From assembly GCF_007859315.1 (NCBI RefSeq), contig NZ_VOHA01000001.1, forward strand, positions 1,178,001 through 1,242,000: a stretch of 64,000 nucleotides of DNA, written 5' to 3'. A program made the position numbers and the translations under genes. Each line of letters opens with the position of its first letter. Position 1 is the first letter of the stretch. Below are positions 42,822-52,287 of the stretch, in pieces. Source of the DNA: Reyranella sp. CPCC 100927 (GTDB lineage Bacteria > Pseudomonadota > Alphaproteobacteria > Reyranellales > Reyranellaceae). Under the pieces are notes generated by a model. It was not told the DNA's origin. It saw only the letters and a program-made list of their open reading frames with translations, and searched no databases.

Positions 42822-43436
42822 CTATCGCTGCCGCACGAAGCGCCAGACCACGGCGGGCGGCAGGTTGGTCCAGATACGCCGTCCGCGACTGGGTTCGAGG
42901 TGCAGGCGGCGCAGCAGCTCGGGCGGAACGGGCGACTTCGGTCCGTAGGTGAACTGGACCAGCGCGCCACCGGGTGGCAGTACGGACGCCACCCCGGTCA
43001 CGATCGCCTCGACCACCGGTCCGGGCATGGCCAGCAACGGCAGACCGGAGACGACGGCGCCGACCGGCGCCACGTTGTGGGCGACCAGCAGGTCGGGCAG
43101 GCGCGCGGCATCGCCCTGCAACAGTCTCAGCGACGGGAAGGTGCGCTGCAGGTAGGCATGCAGCTCGCCGTCGAGTTCAACCGGTACCAGGGACCGCTCC
43201 GGCACGCCGGCAGCCAGCAGGGCGCGTGTGATGCTGCCGGTGCCGGCGCCCAGCTCGACCACGATGCTGTCGGCAGGCAGGCCGGCCAGCGCGGTGCGCG
43301 CCATGGCGCGCCCCAGGGCCTGGCTGCTGGGCGTCACGCTGCCGATGCCCAGCGGGCGCCGCAGCCATCGCTTCAAGAAGACAGCTCGATCACGTGCCGT
43401 GGTCGCGGGCGGGCTGCGACCGTCCTTGGTTTCCAT
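42822..43436 (-). CDS. SAM-dependent methyltransferase, PmtA/rRNA dimethylase-like
   Basis: A 204-residue class I methyltransferase. The SAM motif is VVELGAGTGSITRALL (about 58-73), with VELDGEL as the acidic loop and SGLPLLAMP as the NPPY-like motif IV. It opens RAVFLKRWLRRPLGIGSVTP, which is typical of the small phospholipid N-methyltransferases and relatives of KsgA. Phosphatidylethanolamine methylation is plausible; rRNA methylation is less so because of the short length. It starts 14 bases after the stop of the large glycosyltransferase gene on the same strand, so they may be co-transcribed. Confidence 0.8.
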   Translation of the reverse strand: METKDGRSPPATTARDRAVFLKRWLRRPLGIGSVTPSSQALGRAMARTALAGLPADSIVVELGAGTGSITRALLAAGVPERSLVPVELDGELHAYLQRTFPSLRLLQGDAARLPDLLVAHNVAPVGAVVSGLPLLAMPGPVVEAIVTGVASVLPPGGALVQFTYGPKSPVPPELLRRLHLEPSRGRRIWTNLPPAVVWRFVRQR

Positions 43437-43450
43437 GTGAGCTGCCAGGC

Positions 43451-46372
43451 CTAGTCGCCGGCAGCCAGCGGCACTGTCGCCTCGGCGGGTCCCGGTGCCG
43501 CCGGCGCCGGGATGACCAGTGCGCGGGACTGGCGCATCTGCTCGACGGCGTTGACCAGCGATACATAGACGGCGGCAACGTACGGCAGCGACTGGACGAC
43601 CAGCAGCACTGCCCACAGCCGCGCCTCGGGATCGAGAGCGCCCTTGCCCCACCAGACGCCGATGGCAGCCAGCCAAAGCGCGCAGGCGATGAAGGCTTCA
43701 TCACGCGCCATGGCCAGGGCACGGCCCAGGGTCGCGCCTGCATCCATCTTGGGGGTACGGATGAAGGGCAGCTTGCTGGTCAGCAGTCCATAAATCACGG
43801 CGCGGCCGACGGTGTACGTCAACGACAGGCCGGCAAACGCCGCCCCGATGCTCTGGCGCAGGGTGCAATCGACCCGGGCGCCATAGAGTGCGAAGGAATA
43901 GATCAGTTTGAAGACGAACAGGGCCAGCGTCGGCACGACGAAGGCCTCGGGCGGCAGCGGCAGGGTGCTCCAGTCGCGCGACGCCATCATCGGCGACAGC
44001 GCGCTGCCGACCAGCCCGTCGGCGCCGACCAGCGACGCCACCCAGGTCAGGGCGGAGCCGATCGGCGCCAGCGGCGGGACAACCGGCACCAGCGCACCGA
44101 AGGCCCAGACCAGCCCGGCCAAGGTGAAGACCACGTTGAGCGCGTCGGCGAACCAGGGCAGCCACCCGGTGGCGAAATGGTACTTCTGCCAGAAGGTGAG
44201 CTTGGTCCGGTTGCTGATCAGTTGGCGCCAGTGACCCTTCAGGATCTGCATGGCGCCGTAGGCCCAGCGGAAGCGCTGCTTCTTGTACCCGGAGAAGTTG
44301 TCGGGCGTCAGGCCCTGGCCGAAGCGCTCGCGGCTGTAGGCGGCCGAATAGCCGTGCTCCATGGTCCGCAGCCCGAACTCGGTGTCCTCGGTGATGCACC
44401 ATGTCGCCCAGCCGTCGAGTTCTTCCATCAGGCTGCGGCGGACCAGCGTCATGGTGCCGTGCTGGATCAGGGCGTCATATTCGTTGCGCAGGCACATGCC
44501 GATATCGAAGAAGCCGGCATATTCCCATTGCAGCATCTCCTTGAAGCGGTCATCGCGCCAGTCGCGGTGGTCCTGCGGCGCCTGCACATAGCCGATCTTG
44601 GGATCGTCGAACTGCGGCACCAGGGCCTTGAGCCAGTCCTTGCGCACCATGTAGTCGCTGTCGATTACGCCGATGATCTCGGCGTCCGGCGCGGTTTCCT
44701 TGAGCACGTGGTTGAGCGCGCCGGCCTTGAAGCCCTTCATGACGTCGAAGTGGAAGAAGCGGAAGTTTGGCCCCAACTGGTGGCAATGCTCTTCCACCGG
44801 CCGCCATACCGCCGGATCGCGCGTGTTGTTGTCGATGACGATCACTTCGAGGTTCGGGTAGTCGAGTGCCGCCAGCGAATCCAAGGTCTCCTTCACCATG
44901 GCTGGCGGTTCGTTGCAGATCGCCAGGTGCAGCGACACCTTGGGCCAGTGCCGGATCGCCGGCTGGGCTGCGACCACCTCGCGTGCCGGCGGGATGGCGC
45001 GGATCCAGCGCCGGCGCCAGATGGCGTCGGCCAACTCCAGCGCCTGCGCCAGCACCATCGCCAGGCTGGCCAGCAGGAACCCCATCAATAGCAACCAGCC
45101 AAGAACCTGATACCACATCATGTAGGTGCTGGCGGCGACATAGCCGGAATAGACCATACCGGCGCCAGCCAGCGCCGTGACGGCGCCGAAGGCCAGCTGG
45201 CCGGCAAAGCGCATGTTGCGCATCGTCCACAGGAAGAGGCCGAACAGCGGCAGCGTCAGCACCAACGTCCATGCCGCCAGCTTCCACCAGTTGCCGAACA
45301 CCGTGACGGGACCGGTCCAATCGAACTTCAGTTGCCGGTCGGCGTTCCACAGGCCCCAGTAACCGCCCGCCAGACCTTCGAGGTCGCGTGATTTCCAGGG
45401 CTGGTCGAAGGCCTCGATCACGAAATGATCGATTTTCTGCTCGCGCAGCCAAGCGACCGCTTGGCGAACCTGACGCGCCTGCTCGCCGGGTGACGCGGTG
45501 TTGATCCCCGCGCCGCCTTTGTCATGGCCGATACGAGAGGCACCGTTCGATGGCCACCCGACCTCGGTCACGACGATGTTCTTGTTGGGGAAGGCCTTGC
45601 GCAGTTCGCCGATCTTGTCCTTCAGGTAGGCCATCGGGCCGTCCTTGCCGACACCCTTGTCCCAGTAGGGCAGGATATGGACGGCAATGTAGTCGACCTC
45701 GCGCACCAGCTCGGGATGGTCGAGCCAGACGTGCCAGGGCTCGGCGGTCGACACCGGTACCTTGACGTTCTTCTTGACCTGCCGGATGTACTCGATCAGC
45801 CGACGCGTCGAGACTTCGCCGCGCAGTAGCGTCTCGTTTCCGACCAGCACCCGCTCGACGTTGGGATTGTCATTGGCGATCCGGATCAGGCCGGCGATCT
45901 CGCGGTCGGTCTGGCCCTTGTAGAGGTCAAGCCGGCCACGCTGGTCGTTGGTGACACCGATATGGTCGTAGATCCAGGCGCCGGCGACGACTTTCAGGCC
46001 GTACTGCTCGGCGACCTTGGGGACATCCTCCACGCCGTCGATGGCCGAGTAGGTGCGGACATAGCGCACGCGACCGGCCAGTGTGCGCATATCGCGTTCA
46101 ATCTGCTCGCGCCGCGGCCCGTGTTGTTGCACGGCAGCTTTGGCACCGACATCGTCAGTGAGCGCCGCGCGCTCCTTGGCGATGCCGAAGGCCATGGCAT
46201 CCTGGTCCTTGCCGTAGGGCGCGTAGGTCACGCCATACAGCTGGCCATCCATCGGCGGTGGCTCGATGGTGTAGCTGAACAGTTTCCAGCCGAGAAATGT
46301 CGCGGCGATGATGATCAGCAACGCGGCGATCGCGCTGCTGCGAAACACGGAGTGTTGGTCGTCGGCACGCAT
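43451..46372 (-). CDS. GH17-GT2 fusion, beta-glucan synthase-like membrane protein
   Basis: A 973-residue inner-membrane protein. It has one N-terminal helix (about 10-32), then a glycoside hydrolase 17-like domain (about 45-345; YGVTYAPYG, VTEVGWPSNGASR). Several helices follow (about 370-460), then a GT2 synthase domain (about 480-760; IDSDYMVRKDW, TEDTEFGLR, KKQRFRWAYGAMQ), then five or more C-terminal helices. The D-x-D, TED and Q-x-x-R-W motifs are complete, so the synthase is probably active. The architecture matches Bradyrhizobium NdvB-type proteins that make beta-1,3/1,6-glucans. ATG 46372 follows GGGGGGAA; TTG 46411 is the alternative. Confidence 0.9.
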   Translation of the reverse strand: MRADDQHSVFRSSAIAALLIIIAATFLGWKLFSYTIEPPPMDGQLYGVTYAPYGKDQDAMAFGIAKERAALTDDVGAKAAVQQHGPRREQIERDMRTLAGRVRYVRTYSAIDGVEDVPKVAEQYGLKVVAGAWIYDHIGVTNDQRGRLDLYKGQTDREIAGLIRIANDNPNVERVLVGNETLLRGEVSTRRLIEYIRQVKKNVKVPVSTAEPWHVWLDHPELVREVDYIAVHILPYWDKGVGKDGPMAYLKDKIGELRKAFPNKNIVVTEVGWPSNGASRIGHDKGGAGINTASPGEQARQVRQAVAWLREQKIDHFVIEAFDQPWKSRDLEGLAGGYWGLWNADRQLKFDWTGPVTVFGNWWKLAAWTLVLTLPLFGLFLWTMRNMRFAGQLAFGAVTALAGAGMVYSGYVAASTYMMWYQVLGWLLLMGFLLASLAMVLAQALELADAIWRRRWIRAIPPAREVVAAQPAIRHWPKVSLHLAICNEPPAMVKETLDSLAALDYPNLEVIVIDNNTRDPAVWRPVEEHCHQLGPNFRFFHFDVMKGFKAGALNHVLKETAPDAEIIGVIDSDYMVRKDWLKALVPQFDDPKIGYVQAPQDHRDWRDDRFKEMLQWEYAGFFDIGMCLRNEYDALIQHGTMTLVRRSLMEELDGWATWCITEDTEFGLRTMEHGYSAAYSRERFGQGLTPDNFSGYKKQRFRWAYGAMQILKGHWRQLISNRTKLTFWQKYHFATGWLPWFADALNVVFTLAGLVWAFGALVPVVPPLAPIGSALTWVASLVGADGLVGSALSPMMASRDWSTLPLPPEAFVVPTLALFVFKLIYSFALYGARVDCTLRQSIGAAFAGLSLTYTVGRAVIYGLLTSKLPFIRTPKMDAGATLGRALAMARDEAFIACALWLAAIGVWWGKGALDPEARLWAVLLVVQSLPYVAAVYVSLVNAVEQMRQSRALVIPAPAAPGPAEATVPLAAGD

Positions 46373-46508
46373 GGACAAAAGGTGGCGTTCCCCCCGGTGG
46401 GACCGTCGCAAGTCGCGTGCCGTTCGGCGACGTTCCGGACGTCTCAGTCATTCGCACCGCGAGAGGGACGCGATGCAACCCGTCGACGCCGATACGGCGA
46501 AGTCGCGT

Positions 46509-46538
46509 CTATAGCGTTGTCACGCGCGACCCGGCAAG
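46509..46538 (-). promoter_or_regulatory. Candidate promoter of the GH17-GT2 gene
   Basis: Read on the minus strand, CTTGCC (46538-46533), 18 bases, then CTATAG (46514-46509). The -10 matches the alphaproteobacterial CTATAT at five of six positions. It lies about 137 bases upstream of the start. The rest of the 295-base gap up to the receiver gene (46373-46667) shows no gene. Confidence 0.4.
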
Positions 46539-46667
46539 GGTTTGACTTTGAAAGCGGCAAAAAATCCTTGATTGCGGCGGGGTTGCGGCGACCCGGTGTC
46601 AGGGGCGCCACGCGTGCGGCGATGCCCGATACGTCCGGACGAATGACGCCATGTTGCTGCGAGCGGC

Positions 46668-47048
46668 CTACGTCGCTGCGGACGCGGCGGCCGGCTGCGC
46701 CACGGCAGCCAGTGCCTCGACGATATTGCGCAGTGACAGCGGTTTCCAGATGACGGAACGGGCACCCGCGCTCATCGCTGCGGTGACGTCGGATGCGGTC
46801 GCCTGTCCGGTCATCAGCAGGACGGCGGGCGGTGCCGCCAGGCGACTGCAGGCGGAGACGACCTCGACGCCGCTTCGAGGCGGCATGCGCATATCGGTCA
46901 CGACCACATCAAAACCGGTCGTGCCGTCAAGCGCGGCGCAGGCCTGATCGACGCTGCCGGCGCCGATCACCTGATGCCCCCGTCGTGTCAGGAAGCTGCA
47001 CAGTTCTTCGACGATATCCATCTCGTCGTCCACCACGAGGATCTTCAT
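46668..47048 (-). CDS. Stand-alone response regulator receiver protein
   Basis: A 126-residue CheY-like receiver without an output domain. The acid pair Asp8-Asp9 (VVDDEMD), the phosphorylation site Asp52 (VVTDMRMPP), Thr80 (LLMTGQ) and Lys102 (IWKPLS) are all in place, so it should be phosphorylated. No histidine kinase is near. The C-terminal Ala-rich tail is short. AGGGAGAG before ATG 47048 is a good ribosome site. It lies between the beta-glucan synthase-like gene and a winged-helix gene on the same strand. Confidence 0.9.
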   Translation of the reverse strand: MKILVVDDEMDIVEELCSFLTRRGHQVIGAGSVDQACAALDGTTGFDVVVTDMRMPPRSGVEVVSACSRLAAPPAVLLMTGQATASDVTAAMSAGARSVIWKPLSLRNIVEALAAVAQPAAASAAT

Positions 47049-47194
47049 GGTCTGACTCTCCCTGGTGGTCGGGTCTACCGCTAGAGCAATGTAGCAATAA
47101 AGGCGCTCTACCTGTTGATCTATAATAAATTCACGACTGTGCGACGAGTCTCGAACAGCCCATTTTGGGCAACGGAGGATCGTCCTGCCCGCTA

Positions 47195-47701
47195 TCAGCC
47201 GGGCGGCTGTTCGGCGACGAAGATGCCTTCCTCGAGGCACTCGTTCAGCAGCCGCAGGGTCTCGATTGAGAGTTCGTCGAAAAGCTGGTGGTAGGGCGGC
47301 GACTGCAGGACGCCAGGTTGCCAGATGTAATCGCGCGCGCCACGACGGACCAGCAGGCCCATCTCGACCAACCGTTTCATCTTGCGCCGAACCGTTTCAC
47401 GCGGCAGGCCGGTCGCCTCGGCAAGCGAGAGCGCATTGCAACCGCGTTGGCGGTCGCCGACGATGGTCTTCATGTTGGCGAAGTCCTGTCGCAGCGTCTC
47501 ATTGCGCATCAGCGCTTCGGTCGAGACGATGCCAGCGGCACCAGCGATGATCGCCAGGTCGATGTCGCCATCACATATGTCCCGCTGCAGACGGCACACG
47601 CGCTGGAAGTAGCGGCCGAATGCCATGGCGAACAGCCGCGATATCGTTTCATGGTTTTTGCGAACGAGGCGCAGACGCTTGGTCTTGGCGGCAGCCGGCA
47701 T
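47195..47701 (-). CDS. Winged-helix domain protein of unknown function
   Basis: A 168-residue protein. The N-terminus is basic (AAAKTKRLRLVRKNH). The middle has helices with YFQRVCRLQRDICDGDIDLA. A winged helix-turn-helix (about 88-130) reads SLAEATGLPRETVRRKMKRL then VEMGLLVRRGARDYIW. This suggests a DNA-binding regulator of the MarR/Crp-wing kind, but I do not recognise the family. It ends 147 bases before the receiver gene start and begins 35 bases after the iron permease gene stop, so it may belong to the transcript of either. Confidence 0.78.
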   Translation of the reverse strand: MPAAAKTKRLRLVRKNHETISRLFAMAFGRYFQRVCRLQRDICDGDIDLAIIAGAAGIVSTEALMRNETLRQDFANMKTIVGDRQRGCNALSLAEATGLPRETVRRKMKRLVEMGLLVRRGARDYIWQPGVLQSPPYHQLFDELSIETLRLLNECLEEGIFVAEQPPG

Positions 47702-47736
47702 AATGAATCCCGTCGTGTGCGTGATGAAAGCGATCG

Positions 47737-49422
47737 CTAGCCGCCCCCGTGTCCAGGTCGGGCGCGCAGGGCGGCGCGTGTCAGGACCAGGATTGGCAGG
47801 ATGCCGACCGCGACGATGGTCAGCGCTGCTGTCGAGGCTTCGGCCAGCCGTTCGTCGCGGGTCAAATTGTAGGCCTGCACCGCCAGGGTGTCGAAGTTGA
47901 AGGGCCGCAGCATCAACGTTGCCGGCAGTTCCTTCATGGTGTCGACGAACACGATCAGCGCCGCGCTCGCCAGGCCGCCCTGCAACAGCGGCCGGTGGAT
48001 GCGGTTCAGCGTCTCGAGCGGGCCGGCACCCAGGGTGCGTGACGCGCCGTCGACGCCCGGTGTGATGCGCGCCAGGCTGGCCTCGATGCTCTGCATGCCG
48101 GCAGCGAGAAAGCGCACGACGCAGGCATAGACGATGCCGGCGATCGAGCCGGTCAACAGCAAGCCGGTGGAGATGCCGAACACGCGGCGCATCCAGGCGT
48201 CGACCGTGTTGTCGAACAGCGCCAGGGGCGCCAGGATGCCGACGGCGATCACAGCGCCGGGCACCGCATACCCCATGCCCGCCAGGCGCGCCGTCCAGTG
48301 CATCGTCCGGCTGCGTGCGCCACGCGCCGCATAGGCGATGACCGTGGCCAGTGCCACGGCGATCAAGGCAACCAGCGCCGCCACCAGGATGCTGTTGGCG
48401 GTCAGGCGCAGGTAGCGCTCGCCCCATTGCGCATCGCCCGACAGCAGCGCAAAGCGCAGCAGAATCAGGACCGGCAAGGCGAAGCCGAACAGCAAGGGTA
48501 CGGCGCAAACGAGTGTCGCCGCAGCGGCACGCGACCCGGACAGAGGAAACGACGGCAGGGCACGGAAGCGTTGCGTCGACGCGTGGAAGCGGCGTGATGC
48601 CCGCGAAGCACGCTCCATCAGCAACAGCCCCAGGGCAAACAGCAGTAGGGTAGCGGCGAGTTGGGCTGCCGCCACCTTGTCTCCGAAGGAGAACCAGGCA
48701 CGGTAGATGCCGGTCGTGAACGTCGGTACGTCGAGATAGGCCACCGCGCCGAAATCGGCGAGCGTCTCCATCAGCGCCAGCGCCACGCCGGCGGCGATGG
48801 CCGGCCGCGCCAGCGGCAGGGCAACGCGGAAGAAGCTCTCGGTGGCATTGGCGCCCAACGTACGGCTGGCGTCGATCGCACACACCGATTGCTCGATGAA
48901 GGCCGTGCGCGCCAGCAGATAGACGTAGGGATAGAGCGCGAGGCTGAACAGGACGATGGCGCCGCCGGGCGAGCGGATGTCGGGGAACCAGTAGTCACCG
49001 GCGCCCCAGCCGAACAGCCCGCGCAGCGCGGTCTGCACCGGCCCGGCGAACTGCAGGAAGTCGGCATAGACATAGGCCAGCACATAGGCCGGCACCGCCA
49101 GCGGCAAGGTCAGCGCCCATTCGAAGAAACGCCGTCCGGGGAACCGGCACATCACGATCAACCACGCCGTCACGACACCGCCGAAAGCCGTGCCGGCGCC
49201 CACGCCCAGCAGCAGCCACAGCGTGTTCAGCAGGTAGTGGGGCAGAACCGTGCCCATCATGCTGCGCCATTCTTCGCCGCTGGGCTGCAGCAGATGCGCC
49301 AGCATGCCCAGCGTCGGGACCGCCACCAGCGCACCGATGATCGCCGCCGCGATGGGGAGTCCGGCCAGCCGCCGGCGCGGTGTGCCTGGTTTCAGATCGA
49401 TGGTCGGTGCCGAGAGAGTCAT
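47737..49422 (-). CDS. fbpB: Ferric iron-type ABC transporter permease (FbpB-like)
   Basis: A 561-residue double-permease with about twelve helices and two EAA loops. The first is DASRTLGANATESFFRVALP (about 185-205) and the second is EASLARITPGVDGASRTLGA then GPLETLNRIHRP (about 455-490). This is the fused permease of the FbpB/SfuB family for Fe(III), with thiamine or 2-aminoethylphosphonate as other options. The matching binding protein is probably at 53294, four genes away; no ATPase (FbpC) gene is seen in the window. ATG 49422 is used; the frame is open 20 codons further up. Confidence 0.88.
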   Translation of the reverse strand: MTLSAPTIDLKPGTPRRRLAGLPIAAAIIGALVAVPTLGMLAHLLQPSGEEWRSMMGTVLPHYLLNTLWLLLGVGAGTAFGGVVTAWLIVMCRFPGRRFFEWALTLPLAVPAYVLAYVYADFLQFAGPVQTALRGLFGWGAGDYWFPDIRSPGGAIVLFSLALYPYVYLLARTAFIEQSVCAIDASRTLGANATESFFRVALPLARPAIAAGVALALMETLADFGAVAYLDVPTFTTGIYRAWFSFGDKVAAAQLAATLLLFALGLLLMERASRASRRFHASTQRFRALPSFPLSGSRAAAATLVCAVPLLFGFALPVLILLRFALLSGDAQWGERYLRLTANSILVAALVALIAVALATVIAYAARGARSRTMHWTARLAGMGYAVPGAVIAVGILAPLALFDNTVDAWMRRVFGISTGLLLTGSIAGIVYACVVRFLAAGMQSIEASLARITPGVDGASRTLGAGPLETLNRIHRPLLQGGLASAALIVFVDTMKELPATLMLRPFNFDTLAVQAYNLTRDERLAEASTAALTIVAVGILPILVLTRAALRARPGHGGG

Positions 49423-49496
49423 GAGTTGAATCGAAGCATGGGCGAAAGCAACGCTAGTAGCGCCCCGCGCGCAAGGGCTCAACCGGTGTCGCCCGG

Positions 49497-50735
49497 TCAG
49501 AACCGGTCGGGCCGGAAGGGTGTCAGATCGACACTGGTCGGGCGGCCGGCAACCAACTCGCCGATCAGCTTGCCGGTGATACCGGACAATGCCAGGCCGA
49601 TGTGGTCATGACCGAAGGCGAAGTACACATTGGCAAACCGTGGCGAGCGTCCGATCACGGGCTTGGAGTCGGGATGCGAGGGGCGGGGGCCCATCCACTC
49701 GCTGACCCGGTCCGCCGTCAGGCCGGGCACCAGGGCCTGGGCGTGGCGACTGACTCGGCGGGCATTGTCCATATCCGGCGGCGCATCCGGTGCGGCGAAC
49801 TCGGCCATGCCCGTGGCCCGCACGCCGTCGGCCATGGGCGTGACGGCGATGTAGCGGTCGGCCGACATCAGCGCGACCCGCAGGCGGGCCTGCGGGTGGG
49901 CGAACATGGTATGGTAGCCGCGCTCTGCTTCCAGCGGCACGCGCGTGCCCAACTGGGCGGCGAGAGGTCGTGACCAGACGCCCGCCGCCAGCACGATACG
50001 GTCGGCGTCAACGCTGGCGCCATCGGTCAGGATCCGCCGCGGGCCGTCGGAGCTCATTTCGAACCCGCGCACGGCGGCGCGCAGAATGCGGCCCCCATTG
50101 CGTTCGAAGCAGCGCGCCAGCGCCTGGGTGAGGCGCAGCGGATCAACCGTATGCGCCAGCCGCGGCACATGGATCGCGCGCACGATGGCCGGTGTCAGTG
50201 CCGGTTCGATCTGGCGCGCTTCGTTGCCGTCCAGGATGTCCATGGCGACACCGCGCCGGCGGCGCAGGTCGATGGCGTACGCGGCACTGGCGAAGGCTGC
50301 CTCGCTTTCGAAAGTCATCAGCAGGCCGCTGTGCTCGATCAACGCCTGCGCGCCGGCCTCGGCGACCAGCGGGTCGAGACCCTCATGCAGGCGCGACAGC
50401 AACTGTTGGCGCGCATCGGCGATGGCTTCGACCTGTGCCGGTCGCGCCGCTGCGATGAAGCGCACGAACCATGGAAGCGCGCGCGGCAAGTGACGCCAGC
50501 GCAGCTTCAGCGGCGACGTCGAATCGAACAGCATGCGCGGTACCTTGCGCAGCACGCCCGGCAAGGCGGCGGGCACGCAGGAAGCGATGCCGAGATTGCC
50601 CGCGTTGCCGGCCGAGGCACCTGCACCGGGGCCACTGCGATCGATCAGCTCGACGCTGAAGCCTTCGCGCTGCAGGTAGAGCGCGCAGCACACGCCGACG
50701 GCGCCGGCACCGATAACCGTCACGGCCTTCGTCAT
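49497..50735 (-). CDS. FAD-dependent D-amino acid dehydrogenase-like oxidoreductase
   Basis: A 412-residue DadA/DAAO-type flavoprotein. The FAD dinucleotide fold is VTVIGAGAVGVCCALYL (about 6-22), with LIDRSGPGAGASAGNAGNLG as the second FAD contact. The C-terminal FAD signature is YFAFGHDHIGLALSGITGKL. It probably deaminates D-amino acids or N-substituted glycines, passing electrons to the respiratory chain. ATG 50735 starts just before the Rossmann strand. It is divergent from the GNAT gene with 80 bases between the starts. Confidence 0.87.
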   Translation of the reverse strand: MTKAVTVIGAGAVGVCCALYLQREGFSVELIDRSGPGAGASAGNAGNLGIASCVPAALPGVLRKVPRMLFDSTSPLKLRWRHLPRALPWFVRFIAAARPAQVEAIADARQQLLSRLHEGLDPLVAEAGAQALIEHSGLLMTFESEAAFASAAYAIDLRRRRGVAMDILDGNEARQIEPALTPAIVRAIHVPRLAHTVDPLRLTQALARCFERNGGRILRAAVRGFEMSSDGPRRILTDGASVDADRIVLAAGVWSRPLAAQLGTRVPLEAERGYHTMFAHPQARLRVALMSADRYIAVTPMADGVRATGMAEFAAPDAPPDMDNARRVSRHAQALVPGLTADRVSEWMGPRPSHPDSKPVIGRSPRFANVYFAFGHDHIGLALSGITGKLIGELVAGRPTSVDLTPFRPDRF

Positions 50736-50815
50736 GGATCGACACACGCCATTGTTGACCCCAGTTCAGCCCCATGGATCTGCAGTATAGTTTGAACGAC
50801 ACACCAGGGGCATCC

Positions 50816-51277
50816 ATGAGCGATCTCATCATCCGACGTGCGACCTCGCAGGATCTGGCTGCGATTGTCCAGCTGCTGGCCGATGACGAATTGGGGCGCC
50901 ACCGCGAGGACGCGGGGCCGCCGCTCAATGCACGCTACAAGGAGGCGTTCGCCGCCATCGACGCCGACGGCAATCAGTTCCTGGCCGTCGTGGAGGAGGC
51001 CGGATCAGTGGTCGGCTGCCTTCAGTTGAGCTTCACTCCTGGATTGTCCCGTCTGGGGGCGTGGCGCGGGCAGATCGAGAGCGTGCGCATCGCATCCACA
51101 CGGCGGGGCGGCGGGCTGGGTCGCATCATGTTCGAATGGGCCATTGCGCAATATCGGGAGCGTCGGTGCGCACTGGTGCAGCTGACGACCGACAAGGCGC
51201 GGCCGGATGCGCTGCGGTTTTACGAGTCGCTGGGGTTTGTCGCCAGCCACGAAGGCCTCAAGCTCGGCCTGGACTAG
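50816..51277 (+). CDS. GNAT family N-acetyltransferase
   Basis: A 153-residue acetyltransferase. It opens LIIRRATSQDLAAIVQLLAD. The acetyl-CoA loop is RRGGGLGRIMFEWAI (R-x-x-G-x-G, about 99-113) and ARPDALRFYESLGF is motif B. Similar proteins acetylate amino acids or amines; the neighbours handle amino and hydroxy acids, but the substrate is not determined. ATG 50816 follows CAGGGG. The next gene begins 28 bases after its stop on the same strand. Confidence 0.88.
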   Translation: MSDLIIRRATSQDLAAIVQLLADDELGRHREDAGPPLNARYKEAFAAIDADGNQFLAVVEEAGSVVGCLQLSFTPGLSRLGAWRGQIESVRIASTRRGGGLGRIMFEWAIAQYRERRCALVQLTTDKARPDALRFYESLGFVASHEGLKLGLD

Positions 51278-51305
51278 ACATCGAACAGCACAAAGGAAAC
51301 GCGAG

Positions 51306-52235
51306 ATGAGCAAGATCGGCTTTATCGGCCTGGGCACGATGGGCGGCAGCTTCGCGCGCAATGTCCAGAAGGCCGGCCACGACCTGGTTGTCCACGATCT
51401 CCATCGCCAATTCGCGCAGCCGCATCTGGATGCCGGCGCGACGTGGGCCGACAGCCCACGCGCGCTGGCGGCGAACTGCGACGTGGTCCTGACCTCGCTG
51501 CCCGGACCGCCTGAAGTCACCGCCGTGGCGACCGAATTGTCCACGGGACTGAAGCCCGGCAGCGCCGTCTTCGACCTGTCGACCAACGCGCCGGCCGTCG
51601 TGCGCCAACTGCATGCCGACTTCGCCAAGCGCGGCCTGCACTTTCTCGACGCGCCGGTGAGCGGCGGCCCCAAGGGCGCGCTGTCGGGCCGTTGCGCAAT
51701 CTGGGTCGGCGGCGATCGTGCCGTGTTCGATCAGCACCGCAAAGTGCTCGACGCGATGGGCGATCAGGTGCGCTACATTGGGCCGATCGGCGCCGGCTCG
51801 ATCGCCAAGCTGGTGCACAACGCGGCCGGCTACGCCATCCAGTGCGCGCTCGCCGAGGTCTTCTCCGTCGGCGCCAAGGCCGGCGTCGAGCCGCTGGCAT
51901 TGTTCGAGGCGGTACGACAGGGTGCCCGTGGCCGTGTGCGCACCTTCGACATGCTGGCTGACCAGTTCCTGGTGAACCACTACGATCCGCCGTCGTTCGC
52001 CTTACGATTGGCGCACAAGGACGTGTCGCTGGCCGTTCAGCTTGGCCAGGAGGTCGGCGTGCCGATGCGCATGATCAACCTTGCCCTGCAGGAATTGACG
52101 GAGGCGCGCGGCCGTGGCTGGGATCATCGCGATTCGCGTTCGGCCATGCTGCTGCAACTCGAGCGCGCCGGGATCGAGTTCCACGAATCGCCGCAGGCCG
52201 TGCGCGCCGTTCTGGACTCCGACGGTGCTGCGTGA
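51306..52235 (+). CDS. 3-hydroxyisobutyrate dehydrogenase family NAD(P)-dependent oxidoreductase
   Basis: A 309-residue beta-hydroxyacid dehydrogenase. The Rossmann motif is IGFIGLGTMGGSFARN (about 4-19), the substrate loop is LDAPVSGGPKGALSG, and the catalytic lysine is near 168 in GSIAKLVHNAAGY. Members oxidise 3-hydroxyisobutyrate, tartronate semialdehyde, L-threonate and similar acids; which one applies here is not clear. It follows the GNAT gene and precedes an LLM oxidoreductase by 52 bases. A second family member is at 57897. Confidence 0.9.
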   Translation: MSKIGFIGLGTMGGSFARNVQKAGHDLVVHDLHRQFAQPHLDAGATWADSPRALAANCDVVLTSLPGPPEVTAVATELSTGLKPGSAVFDLSTNAPAVVRQLHADFAKRGLHFLDAPVSGGPKGALSGRCAIWVGGDRAVFDQHRKVLDAMGDQVRYIGPIGAGSIAKLVHNAAGYAIQCALAEVFSVGAKAGVEPLALFEAVRQGARGRVRTFDMLADQFLVNHYDPPSFALRLAHKDVSLAVQLGQEVGVPMRMINLALQELTEARGRGWDHRDSRSAMLLQLERAGIEFHESPQAVRAVLDSDGAA

Positions 52236-52287
52236 TCTCAATCGCCGCGGCTGTCTGACCTTTGTGTGCACATAGCGGAGCGCGCTG

